Part shown: piece after piece, positions 21,091 through 32,039 of the stretch
Layout: every line of letters begins with the position of its first letter
Numbering within the stretch: the stretch's first letter is position 1
DNA from: Nematopogon swammerdamellus
Taxonomy: Eukaryota > Arthropoda > Insecta > Lepidoptera > Adelidae
Direction of reading: 5' to 3'
Length of the DNA stretch: 64,000 nucleotides
Assembly: GCA_946902875.1 (NCBI GenBank)
Contig: OX336355.1
Span: 11,396,847-11,460,846, forward strand
Program-made: the position numbers and the translations under genes
The notes under the pieces: model-generated
What the model saw: the letters and a program-made list of their open reading frames with translations, nothing else
Database searches by the model: none
Told to the model about the DNA's origin: nothing

Positions 21091-21740
21091 CATGAAGTTG
21101 ATTGTGTTGTACACCAGTACCACTGATTAATGTACATAATATGTGAGTCTATTACATACATAATATATACTTCGTTTCATGGCTACAAAACATTTTAGTT
21201 ACAAACTCAGATCACTGAGAATCCCTTACTGATCTGAGGGTACAAGAAAGAATTGAAGAATGTATTTCCAAAAAAAAAGTAAAATCACTCAAAACGCTGC
21301 AGACACTAACCAGAGTAGGTACTCACAATAATCGCCCTAATTTATAAACTGGCAGAATTAACGACTAGCTGTCAACGGAAAAAATGCGTCGATTTACCCA
21401 AAATGTCTGACGAGTTTCTCGCACCTTAAGTATGATGAAAAATTACTGTTAGTTTTAATACTTCGGCGCCATATGGCTCCAGTTTTGACGCCACATGTTG
21501 AGTTGTTCAGGTGAATGCGTAATTTATAATCTTCTTATTTATATTTAGGACTCGTGCACATATTAATGACTAGCTCTTATTTGACAGTAACTCTGCTCGC
21601 GGTATTGTCGGATTTGGAAAAGGTTTATGAACTATATTTAGAAGTTTTATATTTTAATTTTGTATTATCTATCATCATCAGCCCGGTTAAGTCCACGCTG
21701 TACACACAAATGCCTGTCTGAAGGTTTTTTCTTTTTATTA
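21091..21740. other. No supported gene
   Basis: AT-rich. A short CATCATCAGCCCGG word at 21671 may be an RTE 3' relic. Confidence 0.4.
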
Positions 21741-21741
21741 A

Positions 21742-21895
21742 GCGCGACATGTGGCGCCGAGCCCACTGGTGTCTAGAGACGCCCATGGACATTCGGTCGC
21801 ATGCGGGGGCTGCGAATGCCATGCCGGCCTGACAGGTGCCCATTCATGCCTCTCTTGAAGGACCCGAGACTGTATTTGGGGGGAAATATGTGGGC
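21742..21895 (-). mobile_element. LINE 3' end (..MRPNVHGR family)
   Basis: The minus strand keeps the reading YSLGSFKRGMNGHLSGRHGI then RSPRMRPNVHGR, the best-preserved short copy of this family. Upstream it runs directly into a SINE at 21896, so the apparent longer reading frame is a fusion artefact. Confidence 0.8.
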
Positions 21896-22122
21896 AGGTA
21901 GAGCGTTTACCGGTAGGCTCAAATTGTAGCCGACTGAGTTGGTACCACCGTACTGAATGTAAGATGGCCGCATAGCAGCCTCGTCTGTGTTATAAATTAT
22001 AATTTAGTCCAGTATAGCAAGCAATCCAACCAAAGGGAAGTCTCCGGTATGGCACCTGCCTTCTCGGTGGTGATATTGGCTGGTCGGAGCGTGTGCTTTG
22101 GCCCCTCTGACTCAGCGTGGTC
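21896..22122 (+). mobile_element. Modular SINE: core variant + tail B
   Basis: Plus-strand core variant and tail B, truncated just before the CCCATACCGG end. Confidence 0.8.
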
Positions 22123-22127
22123 TTTCG

Positions 22128-22207
22128 ATATTCCCATCCATCCACTCGCGGCTAACTTTTTTGTCGTCGTCTGGCCACCTAGCCGGGTGGCGTGTCACGC
22201 TACGTTT
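22128..22207 (-). mobile_element. RTE fragment (internal part of C-terminus)
   Basis: CCATCCATCCACTCGCGGCT..GGCCACCTAGCCGGGTGGCG..CACGCTACGTTTT matches the minus-strand RTE sequence at 52335-52405 with several changes. Both ends are missing. Confidence 0.7.
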
Positions 22208-22299
22208 TAAAAAACTGAGATTTTTTGATAGAACTAAATAAATGCTATTTTCTTCATACATAATAACATTAGTGTCATATTATAGCCCACGTATATTTA

Positions 22300-22575
22300 T
22301 GTGGCGTGGACAAAGAGATTTATAGGGTATATTACTCAAAGCGACACACATTCGTCGACGTTTCATCCCTCGCTCTGGGGACATCGTCAAGACTCGCGGA
22401 ACTGCGGAGACCTGGGAGGACACACGACTCACGACACGTCATCCAGTCAGATGTCAACTAGAGCGAGGGACGAAACGTCGACGAATGTAAGTCGCTTTGA
22501 GTAATATACCGCGTAACCGAAAACATTACGATAATTATGTAACAGCGGTAAAAGCCTAAACGGACATATTTAAAT
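22300..22575. mobile_element. Foldback element with 51-bp arms
   Basis: 22326-22376 and 22460-22510 are inverted with about 48/51 matches (arm start GGTATATTACTCAAAGCGAC, then the CGTCGACGTTTC box). A downstream TGTAACAGCGGTAAAAGCC..AACGGACAT block also belongs to the family, because both parts recur together in the 128-bp insertion at 62032-62159. Confidence 0.8.
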
Positions 22576-23080
22576 ATGTATTTTCTAGGAATGTCTTTGG
22601 GCGTGCACGTATTTTCTCCGCGAGTCTCTCATAATTTTCATTCACTATCAACCCTTTCAAAAAATATCGCGATGATATAATAGTCAATAACCAATATGAG
22701 ATAATATGTCGAATTACATTTGTGAAAATTCTATATAAATCGATTCAGCCGTTTTCGATGTTATTCGTTACAAATAGACAGACAGACAGACGATGTCTTT
22801 TATGACAGTATAGAAAAGTTGCCGATTAAAATACTACTTTCCAAACAGGGTATAGGAGATGATCGATCAACATTTGGCCTTGATATTTGACCCGTTACGT
22901 ATACCTTCATATTTTTATGGAGTGTAATATGCTAATGACTATATGCTTTAATCCTTATACGATACGAGACTTACCTTCAATGGTTGATCTTAATAATATG
23001 TCACTTTACACAAAATCGGTTTAGTGTGCATTACTTACAAGCAGATTTTCTGTATATTGTTATTTTTTATATAATATTTT
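22576..23080. other. Mostly unassigned; dispersed repeat tail at 22725-22815
   Basis: ATCGATTCAGCCGTTTTCGA..ACAGACAGACAGACGATG is the characteristic 3' part of a lepidopteran dispersed repeat (compare 43900-43980). The rest is AT-rich filler. Confidence 0.45.
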
Positions 23081-23083
23081 AAA

Positions 23084-23251
23084 TATATATTACACAAAAC
23101 ACATTATTCTAATCTATATATAAGTACTAGTACCTATAAAATCACAGACCTATCTATATTTTTTTAAATATAACTGATGACGACAAAAGTCGAAATATAA
23201 TGATTTAAAAAAAAGAAGATTAGAATAATATAGTTTTGTAATATATATTTA
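23084..23251. mobile_element. Foldback/MITE, ~28-bp inverted ends
   Basis: AATATATATTACAAAACTA-type ends: TATTACACAAAACACATTAT..TCTAATCT on the left and AGATTAGAATAATATAGTTT..TGTAATAT on the right. Non-coding, 168 bp. Confidence 0.7.
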
Positions 23252-23267
23252 AAATACAATATTAGGG

Positions 23268-23405
23268 CGACAAGGTAGCCAAATCTCACCTTGGCACGGT
23301 CTTTCCAGTCACACAGTAGAGTAGGTAGGTGGTGCCTTCTTGATGCTACATAATTTGTCTTGAAATCTTTACCTAGCTAAACTTGGTGGTCGGTGTTACA
23401 CACAC
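23268..23405 (+). mobile_element. Head-2 long element, middle fragment
   Basis: GGGCGACAAGGTAGCCA..CTCACCTTGGCACGGTCTTTCC..AAACTTGGTGGTCGGTGTT, diverged and truncated at both ends. Confidence 0.7.
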
Positions 23406-24120
23406 ACACAAACACCCTCTCTTTACTAGAAAAAATTAAATGTTGACGGTCTGTCGTCTTTCTGTCTGTTTCTAAATTTTAAACAGCTGTTCGTGCAGGC
23501 AATGAACCTGGAAGTTTTGCAGCAGAGTAAAGTTAGTTGGTACGTTTTACTAAATTTAAATATATTTATTATGATATCCAAAGACGGAGTTATCTCTTGA
23601 ACCATCGATGTCTTCAACAGATTCCTTTTAGTTAGACGATGCTTTATAGGTGTCAGTTGTACCTGCTTGAGACACGCACGTTTAAGCACAGGTGTAAACA
23701 AATTTAAATATTCCCAACACTAACAGTTGGGCCGCCACAAGTGGGACACGTTTAAGTAATGTTCCCGATGTTATGGATACATAAATTTATTTCACTTGAG
23801 CGGTGAATAAATTTGAATAATTCTCTTAAACGAGTGATTCGAACCCAATTGTTGTGTGATTGGACACATGTGCGCATGCGATAAGATAATGTTTTGGTTT
23901 TATAGGCGTGAGTAACCCTTGATTTTTTTTTTCAGTTTTTTGTATCTAAGGTTTGTAAAAAAAATACAGTACTAAAAATTGTATGTAATGTTGGTTGGTC
24001 GAATTTATATACATTTTAAGAAATATTTCATTATTTTTAGGTGTAAGTAATTTTTAGTGTAATTTTTTATCTAATACAATTTTCTTGTTCACTTATACAC
24101 AATAGTAGCACAGACTACTT
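23406..24120. other. No supported gene
   Basis: AT-rich, unassigned. The 91-codon minus frame at 23426-23701 has no recognisable feature. Confidence 0.4.
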
Positions 24121-24121
24121 A

Positions 24122-24267
24122 ATGCCGGCACTTCACTTGGCTTAGCGTATTCGTGTATTTGGCAAAAATATCCGTTTCGTCTCCCTTTAATGGCTTGTTT
24201 AGAGCGAGATAAAACTAAAATTTTTGCAACAATCACGAATACGCTAAGCCAAGTGAAGTGCCGGCAT
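24122..24267. mobile_element. MITE with perfect 34-bp terminal inverted repeats
   Basis: 24122-24155 and 24234-24267 are exact reverse complements (start ATGCCGGCACTTCACTTGGC). The interior is 78 bp and non-coding. Target duplication unclear. Confidence 0.85.
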
Positions 24268-24275
24268 AATATAAT

Positions 24276-24324
24276 CAAAGAGTTTGTATTACGTCGCTGC
24301 GCGCGACGTAATACAAACTCTTTG
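24276..24324. repeat. Short palindromic element, copy 2 (perfect 22-bp arms)
   Basis: CAAAGAGTTTGTATTACGTC GC, a 5-nt loop, and the exact complement. A second copy is at 12739-12783. It is only 8 bp from the MITE, so the two palindromes stand side by side. Confidence 0.85.
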
Positions 24325-24910
24325 AATATAATATTAAACACCACCTCGATCACAAAACTGACAGAAAGGTACTTCGACCAACCCTCTACCACGTGTAAGG
24401 GTTGTTGGCTGCTCGAAATGAATTACCCTCAGAGTGCTAGTCGTGTTGGTTGCTCGAATTGTACAACAGATGGCGCTTGTTTGAGGTGGAGGAGGTGAAT
24501 TGCAAATTAGCGTGAAGTAATCTGTAATGACCTCACCTGCACCACCCTGCACTGCTGGGGCGAAAGGGCGCGGCCGGGTGGATAGGACTTGCTCTTTGTG
24601 TGTTTTTTAGGGTTTAGGCGTTCTTTACGGTTTTTTGTAGGTAAAGCTTTTTTAGTCTCCCTGTGATGTCTGTCCATGTGTCTATCTGTCCTTCTGTCTA
24701 TCATGCCCTTACAACTTGCACACCCTAATTTAATTCAAACCACACTTTAAAGCTGAAAAAATATGACATATTTGATTTTTTTTGTAAAACAAGAATCACA
24801 CAATGAAATAATAGCAAATTATAATGCTTGACCATATTCAGTGACCTCCAAATTGCATGCGCATTATTCTAACCGTAACCAATGACATGAAGATGATAAC
24901 TCAATCAATA
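24325..24910. other. No supported gene
   Basis: Contains ACAGATGGCGC at 24468 and a mixed-composition stretch to about 24600 that I cannot assign. Confidence 0.4.
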
Positions 24911-24913
24911 AAT

Positions 24914-25168
24914 GCGACTAAGGGATATGACTCCCTTTTTATATTACTAGGTGGTAGGGTTTAACCCGCCCGGGATGTTACCACCGCCGCACTGAATGAA
25001 AGGTCGATCGAAACGGCTATGTAAATAATTTGTGTTTTCCGTCCAGTTCAGTGTAGCCGGCGCGACCAAAGGGAAGCAATGACGCGGCACCAAGTTCACC
25101 CGGTGTTATGGGCTGACATCACGGATGTTGTAGGTGACGTAGCCAACCGTGTCAGTTTCCATAAAAAG
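24914..25168 (+). mobile_element. Modular SINE: partial head 2 + core + tail A
   Basis: Begins GCGACTAAGGGATATGACTC, then core and tail A to CCATAAAAAG. 5'-truncated within head 2. Confidence 0.88.
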
Positions 25169-26135
25169 AATGAACCAATGATAAAATATACGTTTAAGTT
25201 AACATTTACAACGTTAAACCACTGTGGTTATACTATTCGCCAGATTGCGCCACTCGAACCAAGGTAATGCATTTTAGAAGTAGTTCATCAAAGATTGAAT
25301 TATTTGTTGTTCATTATTTCTTTTGACTAAGTAGTCTTACATAGGTATACATGTGCTTAGAACTATATATACATATAGTATTTGCGATAATGCACTTTCA
25401 AACTTAACCTAATCAACCTCCGCCGTCACTCGCTGAGCGCGTGCAATCAAGCAATTGTTTAGAATCACCTTCGAAAATGACATAAAGGGAAAAATTATGA
25501 ACCATTTGACATATGACACCGCGAATATTCAAATTAATGCATTACCAATACTCAGGAAACAAAGAAAGTACTTTCTGACACGTAATTTGAGCGTTAATCA
25601 AATTTGACTGGAGGCGTGGCCCTGTCTGTCCGCCGCATATGTTCAGTTTTGGACAATCTTTTTCGATGATTTCGGTATTTTTATCGAGGGTCAGAGTGTA
25701 AAGGGGGTTGTTGACCGAATGTCATTGTTTTTGTGTGTGGATAAAATGAAGACATTTATAGTCAATTTAATTATCTACTTGCAAAATTGTCTGTATAATT
25801 TGATTTAATTGACTAAGTCTTCGAGAAAAAAATATACAGTGGCGGGTTTTGGGTATCATAGTCGCATGAAAGTGTTACCAATTGTCATACTGTATACCGG
25901 GACTATCCAAATTTTTGTAGACTGCCACTCTCGGGAGTCAAAAAATATTGTTAAAATATATTTTTTGTTTCTATGTATTTAATTGTATATAAAAATACAT
26001 AAATTAACTGAAGTGTCAACAGTTTTCGGAATCATCGAATGTTCTATTTATTGCAAGCGAAGGACAGACAGCGCGTCATACTCTCCGCTGATTTTAAATT
26101 CCAGCAAATTATGTGCGACTAATGAATAAAACAAT
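25169..26135. other. No supported gene
   Basis: AT-rich, unassigned. Confidence 0.45.
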
Positions 26136-26139
26136 ATTA

Positions 26140-26322
26140 CCTACTACATCCGTGATGTCAGCCCGTAACACCTTGGTGAACTAGATGCCATGACAGTGCT
26201 TCCCTTCGGTCGTGCCGGCTACACTGAACTGGACGGAAAACACGAACTATTTACAAAGCCGTTTCAACCGAGCTTCCATTCAGTGCGGTGGTACCAACCC
26301 GGGCGGGTTAAAGGCTACCACA
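26140..26322 (-). mobile_element. Modular SINE fragment: core + tail A
   Basis: The minus strand carries core and tail A, truncated at both the extreme 3' end and the head. Confidence 0.85.
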
Positions 26323-26493
26323 TATTTTACTGTGGTTAGGCACATTCTTAAAATAATATGTAATGTGTACCTGGGGCCTGTGCCTTAAAATCAGCGTCCC
26401 TCTCACCAGCTCCCGGGCTCCGTTGTGAGGAACTATGGCTGCGTCAGGTTTAATTTTTCCTGTCTATTGATATTGTGTTGTTTTATTTTATAC

Positions 26494-26775
26494 TAGCTTT
26501 TACCCGCGGCTTCGCTCGCGTGAAATTCGTATTTAAAAAAGAGAAAGTCAGTAAGCCCGCCACCGTACCTTTATTTCGGCGCGTGGAACAATTCGGTTTG
26601 TATGAGAGCCACATCTTAGCGTAACCGGAACAAAATTTTATTTAGCCTATCCTGTGTCCCGTAGTTATATGTGCTTGTACTAAGTTTCAAATTCGGATGA
26701 TCGGTTTAATAGTTATGGAGGAACATACATACCTACCTATGTACATACAGAAAAGATTTCTAAAAATCATTAATT
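26494..26775 (+). mobile_element. Dispersed repeat, CCGCGGCTTCGCTCGCG start
   Basis: Starts ACCCGCGGCTTCGCTCGCGT and continues GAAATTCGTATTT, CGGTTTGTATGAGAGCC, TTAGCGTAACCGG, GATCGGTTTAA.AGTTATGGA and AGATTTCTAAAAATC. It is the single-copy form of what is found as an inverted pair at 36113-36692. Confidence 0.75.
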
Positions 26776-27580
26776 TAGTTTGGTATACAAGAGTTAGAGT
26801 AGAGTCTACAAGCGCAATATCTCGTAAAAGAAACTCCATGACCATGCCTTACAGATTTATTATTAGTAATATATAGTATATATATAATATATATTAATAC
26901 TCTTGAAATTTCACTTTGCGCCACTCTACTGCTTATTTCGCTTAACATTTATAATACTGTATTCTTCTTCACTGTTATATTATACATACAATACATCTTA
27001 TCCGTAAGATTGCTCAGTTTAACTATATATATGTACAAAGTTAAACAGAACAAGGCTTCCATATCACTTGATGGAATCAAATGAATCTTGATTCACGTTG
27101 ATGCGAAAAGCCAAAATATTCTACGACCACCATTTCCCAAACTATCTCTCATATTATATTACATTAGCCAACATATTGCGAAGTCATTCGGCTCGGCTAT
27201 TTTTCTTTCGCATCTTACTCTGGCACCCTAATTCACTTTTGCAGAATTAGTCTTCATAATCCGTGCCTAATTTATCACTGAAGTAATTCCTATTCATCCA
27301 CATAATGAGGGTGGAATACTTTTGGTCGACCATTACCTACACCAGAAAGTTAACGGTAAGATTTATTAAAAAAAATCTTTGTCTTAAAAATTAAGCATGT
27401 GTATTATATATAATATAAGGCATTAACTGTCAGTCTTTGCTATTCAATAGTACAAATGTTTTCAAAACGAAGCCTCACCTTATGTAGAACATACTTTTGT
27501 TTAATTGATGTTAACAGTGACAAAGCAAACAAGATTAAACAGGCATAGTAATTAATTTGCAACTGAGGAATAATATAGTT
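26776..27580. other. No supported gene
   Basis: AT-rich, unassigned. Confidence 0.45.
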
Positions 27581-27585
27581 AATAT

Positions 27586-27692
27586 TTTTTTTATTTTTAT
27601 GGAAACTGACACGTTTTGTTACATCACCTACAACATCCGTGATGTCAGCCCATAACACCGGGTGAACTAGGTGCCGTGTCGGTGCTTCCCTT
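27586..27692 (-). mobile_element. Modular SINE tail A, 5'-truncated
   Basis: Only the last ~105 bp on the minus strand, with its A-rich end. Confidence 0.85.
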
Positions 27693-28795
27693 AATTTCAT
27701 GTTTCATAACATTTAACGTCAATAATTTCATTTCATAATTTTGTTATAATTTATAAAATCTGAATGGTAATATTTGTTAATAGTGGGAGAAATTCTTAAA
27801 TATCGCAACAACGCCCGTTGTTTTTGGAGCGGTGTGGATCGTAGTTTCGGGTGTAGCGATTTTTTTTTTCATAATTTTTTTTTGTTGACATACTATAGCT
27901 AACCCGCAAACTTTACCACGAGGGAAGTAAAAATCAGTTATTTGAGATATAAATATCTCAAGCCTCCTCGATCCCTTGTTTATTTTTCGCCAGGTCACGA
28001 TGACTCGAGCCACCAGTAACGTAGTTCTATCCGATTTAGTCGTGGCTCGTGAACATACTGGTTAGGGTGGGGTTAACTTAGAAACGTTAAAAACATTTTT
28101 TTTAAATTTCCTAACTAACTAAAGGCGCGTCTCCTGCGCATGTTTTTTCGAAACATTACACAAAAACATTTGTTTTCATACAAATGTGTATGGCCACGGC
28201 CCAATGTTGCGGCTTTATAAAAACAAGATCGAAAAATGTTTAGGTTTTATAGCTAAAATAACAGTACGCAAAGTTACAACTCATTGTAAAATTGTAAGTT
28301 GTAGATAGAATGAAGTTCGAAAAAAAGGTAGTGCAACAGGAAATCTTAAATTAAAATGACAACGATATTTTTATTTTTAGTGTGCCTTAATCCGTGCATT
28401 AACGGTAATCGTAGAATTTGGAATTATGTATGCGTATCGATTTAGGCATTGTTTCGTACAAAAATCTATTTTGTTTTGTAATTCAGCAAAAATCTATTCC
28501 AGTATAACCACACACGCGAATTTATTTTGAACGTCATTTTACATTTCACCGTCTAAAAGCTTGAAAGTATTAAATATTTATCTATCCATACTCAGCACCG
28601 CGTCTACTCTAGCAGAAAGGGTCAAAAGACAGGTTGTCTACCATTGAAATAGGATCATACGCAAGAGCGGGCAAGCTGTTATCACATTTACGAGGTAGGT
28701 AGTAACTTGAAATAGCATTTATATTTCGACGATAATAATCTATATTTAGCTTTCAGGTGTTAGTAATAAAATATTATATTTAGCTTTCAGGTTTT
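27693..28795. other. No supported gene
   Basis: AT-rich. A 78-codon minus frame at 27777-28013 has no recognised feature. Confidence 0.4.
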
Positions 28796-28797
28796 TT

Positions 28798-29075
28798 TAA
28801 AGCGCTGCATTTGGCGCCGAGCCACCTTTCAGGTGTCTAACGACGCCCATGGACATTCGGTCGAATGCGGGGGTTTCGAATGTCATGCCGGCCTGACAGG
28901 TGTCCATTCACGCCTCTCTTGAAGGACCCGAGACAATTTTTTTTTTTTTTATGGAAACTGACACGGCTGGCTACATCACCTACATCATCCGTGATGTCAG
29001 CCCATAACACCGGGTGAAATTGGTGCCACGTCAGTGCTTCCCTTCGGTCGTCGGCCCTTCGACTATACTTGGGGA
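28798..29075 (-). mobile_element. LINE 3' end (..MRPNVHGRR family) interrupted by a SINE
   Basis: 28798-28935 and 29051-29075 are parts of one minus-strand LINE 3' copy. Between the GACCCGAGAC word and CTATACTTGGGG lies a truncated SINE. The duplicated-looking edges (CCCGAGAC / CCCTTCGAC) suggest a decayed target duplication. Confidence 0.75.
28936..29050 (-). mobile_element. Modular SINE tail A, nested
   Basis: Last ~100 bp of tail A with an A-rich end, inserted in the LINE copy above and therefore younger than it. Confidence 0.85.
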
Positions 29076-29180
29076 TTTCACCCATTAGATATTCCAGGTT
29101 TTCTTTTGTATTCTTCATTGATTTCTATTGACTGAACTGGTTTGAAAATGTTTCTCAGCATGTGTTTTAATCACATTTTG

Positions 29181-29536
29181 TCAGCCTCGGTAGCTCAGTG
29201 GTGCGGTCGGTCGTCTGTTGTTAAGCAACCCTGAGCGCGGTCAGTACTTGGATGGCTGACCGCTCGTCCGTTGGAGGCTGGCCGTGGTTCGGATTCCACG
29301 TTAAACTGTAGGTCCCTTCCCTTTTTACCATACTAGGTGGTAGGGTTAATCCGGCCCGCGTTGGTACCACCGCACTGAATGAAACGTCGGTAATGTAAAT
29401 AGTTCGTGTTTTCCGTCCAGTAGCCGACATGAAACGAAGGGAAGCACTGACATGGCACCTAGTTCATCCGGTGTTATGGGCTGACATCACGGATGATGTA
29501 GGTTATGTAGCCAACCGTGTCAGTTTCCATAAAAAA
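29181..29536 (+). mobile_element. Modular SINE, full length: 5S-derived head + core + tail A
   Basis: The best reference copy, 356 bp. 29190-29200 holds TAGCTCAGTGG, a perfect tRNA A-box pattern. 29219-29265 (GTTAAGCAAC..GCGCGGTCAGTACTTGG..TGACCGCT) aligns with the 3' half of insect 5S rRNA, covering its A and C boxes, at roughly 85% by eye. GGTTCGGATTCC near 29287 resembles a B box with one extra base. Core, tail A and a short A-run follow. It would be transcribed by RNA polymerase III and moved by a LINE. Confidence 0.92.
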
Positions 29537-29539
29537 CAT

Positions 29540-29705
29540 GTATAGAGGAAATTAAGGATAATTCTTTAATATTCTAAAACTAGGTACACTACACTATTCT
29601 ACTATATTCTACACTACTCTATTCTATTCTATTCTATACTATTCTATTCTATTATATTCTACACTACTCTACAATTTAAATAATATTCTACTCTCTGTTC
29701 TAGTT
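29540..29705 (+). repeat. 196-bp repeat unit, diverged copy with (ATTCT) expansion
   Basis: GAGGAAATTAAGGATAATTC..CTAAAACTAGGTACAC followed by TATTCTATTCT runs. It matches the units at 30661-31325 but is separated from them by unrelated sequence and a SINE. Confidence 0.7.
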
Positions 29706-30200
29706 TATTTTGATTAATCCTTCGTCTATATTTGTTAAAAAGTTATCATAAATGGGCCATCACCACCCTTTTAAATTTGTCAACGGTCAGCAACTTCTGA
29801 CATAGGGAGTTGCATGCGACAGGTTACCAATAGCAAAAAGTCGGATTAAATTTTTTGCTATCATATATCTATGTATGTTTCACACATTTAAACTTTAAAT
29901 CGTATTGTCAACTATTGTGGCAGAGACTAAAAGGGGTATTTAGATTATAATCTTTGAGGTTAAGTGGTGGGTGAAATGGACCACATGTGTTGGTTTGGTT
30001 AGTATTATATTTTTAAGCCTCTTAAAAATTTTGCATTGAACAAACATGACGTTTAGTATTTTTAACAATGTTTTTAACTAGAGTTTGCTTTGTGAATTAT
30101 AAAAATAATTTAAATAGATAGATTAGTAAATTATATACCTACATTTCAATAACATATCGGATAAAGAAGGAATGGTGGCATTAGAAAAGGAGGCAAAATA
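29706..30200. other. No supported gene
   Basis: AT-rich, unassigned. Confidence 0.45.
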
Positions 30201-30557
30201 TTTGACACGGTTGGCTACATCTCCTACAGCATCCGTGATGTCATTCCATAACACCTTGCTGAACTAGGTACCATATCAGTGCTTTTCTTTGGTCGTGCCT
30301 GCCACACTGAACTGGACGGAAAACACGAACTATTTACATTGCCACTTCGATCGAACTTTCATTCCGTGTTTCATTCAATGCGGTGGTGGTAACAGCCCGG
30401 CGGCGGCGGTTTAAACTCTACCTTCAAGTAAGGTAAGAAGGGAAGGGACCTAACAGTGGAATCCGAGCTATGGTCAATCTCCAATGATTGAACGGTCACC
30501 CTTTCAATCTGAAACGACAGTCAACCGATCGCACCACTGAGCTACCTACCGAGGTTG
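30201..30557 (-). mobile_element. Modular SINE, full length: 5S-derived head + core + tail A
   Basis: Minus-strand, more diverged than 29181-29536. CAAAATATT on the left and CAAATATA on the right may be the target duplication. The core has a small GCGGCGG expansion. Confidence 0.88.
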
Positions 30558-30660
30558 TCAAATATAGAAGTGGAATCAACGAAAGTGAAAAGTCATAAAG
30601 ACTACATTCTAAATTACAATTAATGTGTTAATAGCAAGAATTTTTCTTTCTTTGCATATC

Positions 30661-31325
30661 GTACCAAAATGCCCAAGATGCAAATATGAATAATACTTTA
30701 CGCTAACACTAAAAAAAAGATGTAGAGAGGAAATTAAGGATAATTCTTTAAGATTCTAAAACTAGTTACACTATTCTACTCTCCTCTATTATATTCTACA
30801 CTACTCTACAATTTGAATATATTCTACTCTATATGTTCCAGGATAGAATAGCGTAGGTACCAAAATACCCAAGATACAAATGTGAATAATATTTAACGCT
30901 AACACTAAAAAAAAGATGTGGAGAGGAAATTAAGGATAATTTTTCTTTTTTTTTTTTATAGCAGCAATGCAGTTTATTGAATATCTAAATAACCTAATAC
31001 AATAAAATTAAACTAAAATTAAGAAATATGATAAAACTAAACTAAAATAACTTATAAACTAAACCTAAAAAATAAATAAATAAAAATTAAAACTACCTAT
31101 AAATAATATATTTCATTTAAATTTGACAGAGTCGCTGCAAATAATTCTTTAATATTCTAAAACTACGTACACTATTCTACTCTCCTCTATAAATTATATT
31201 CTACACTACTCTACAATTTGAATTTATATTCTACTCTGTCTGTTCCAGAATAGAATAGCGTACCAAAATACCAAAGATACAAATATATGAATAATATTTT
31301 ACACTAACTTTAAAAAAAATTGAGG
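30661..31325 (+). repeat. 196-bp tandem repeat, ~2.3 units, one interrupted
   Basis: Unit starts GTACCAAAAT(A/G)CCCAAGAT, includes GAGGAAATTAAGGATAATT and runs of ATTCTAC, and ends CAGAATAGAATAGC. It begins at 30661, 30857 and 31260. Unit 2 is split by a ~200-bp AT-rich insertion (30943-31143) that begins with a T run and is flanked by ATAATT, consistent with a retroposed insert. Confidence 0.75.
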
Positions 31326-31630
31326 TCAATACAGTAAGAGTTCTCGGTTAAAAATTAAAAAAAATACGCAACAAAGTCATCGTCACACAAATTGTGTTTC
31401 TCAAACGATTGTGCCCGAGGTCTGTCACGGTCGATATTGAAATTTATGACATTCCTTTGAGGGCTCGTGGTGTATTTTATAACTTTATTGGTTATAGTTT
31501 GACAAGCTCTGGGTATAGTTGTTGCATATCACGAAGACACGTGATTTGGTAGAGGCGTGTAATACTAGTTAAAATAAGAACGTGAGGGGCCAATGCCTGC
31601 CCTAAACAGTAAACATAGATCTAGAAAAGT
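31326..31630. other. No supported gene
   Basis: Unassigned. Confidence 0.4.
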
Positions 31631-31631
31631 A

Positions 31632-31823
31632 AAATTATAAATTAAAAAAAAACCCCGACACATTGACAAATTTTTGTTTTTCGCTTAGTTAATTAAAGAC
31701 GCCGGGGGACCGAGTTTAATATTTTTACTTATCGGTCCCACGACGCCTTTAATTAACTAAGCGGAAATGATTTTTATATTTTAAGTGTTGTTGATGTGTC
31801 GGGAGTTTTTAAATTTATAATTT
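31632..31823. mobile_element. Foldback element, CCCCGACACAT ends
   Basis: Outer arms AAATTATAAATT..CCCGACACAT and inner arms CGCTTAGTTAATTAAAGACG then CC are both matched by their complements on the right, so most of the 192 bp can fold into one hairpin around the TTATTTTTACTTAT-like centre. Confidence 0.8.
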
Positions 31824-32039
31824 AACTTATTTATATTTCAAGCTTTTTAAGAGCGTAATTTGAACTTGTAATAATGTTGTTAAGTCATGCATGATAGGTT
31901 ACAAGTACATAAATAACATTCATGTTGTAATAATTTCCGTTTATTTACTTAAAAAGGCGACGAGTGCAAGTGTAATAAGTTTTATAAGTTTATAAACATT
32001 TTACAGCAAAGATCCTTTTACCAATTAAGAAAAGTGTCG

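Noticed and set aside
29219..29265. True 5S rRNA gene
   Set aside because: Only the 3' half resembles 5S rRNA, it is diverged, and it is followed by a SINE core in every copy.
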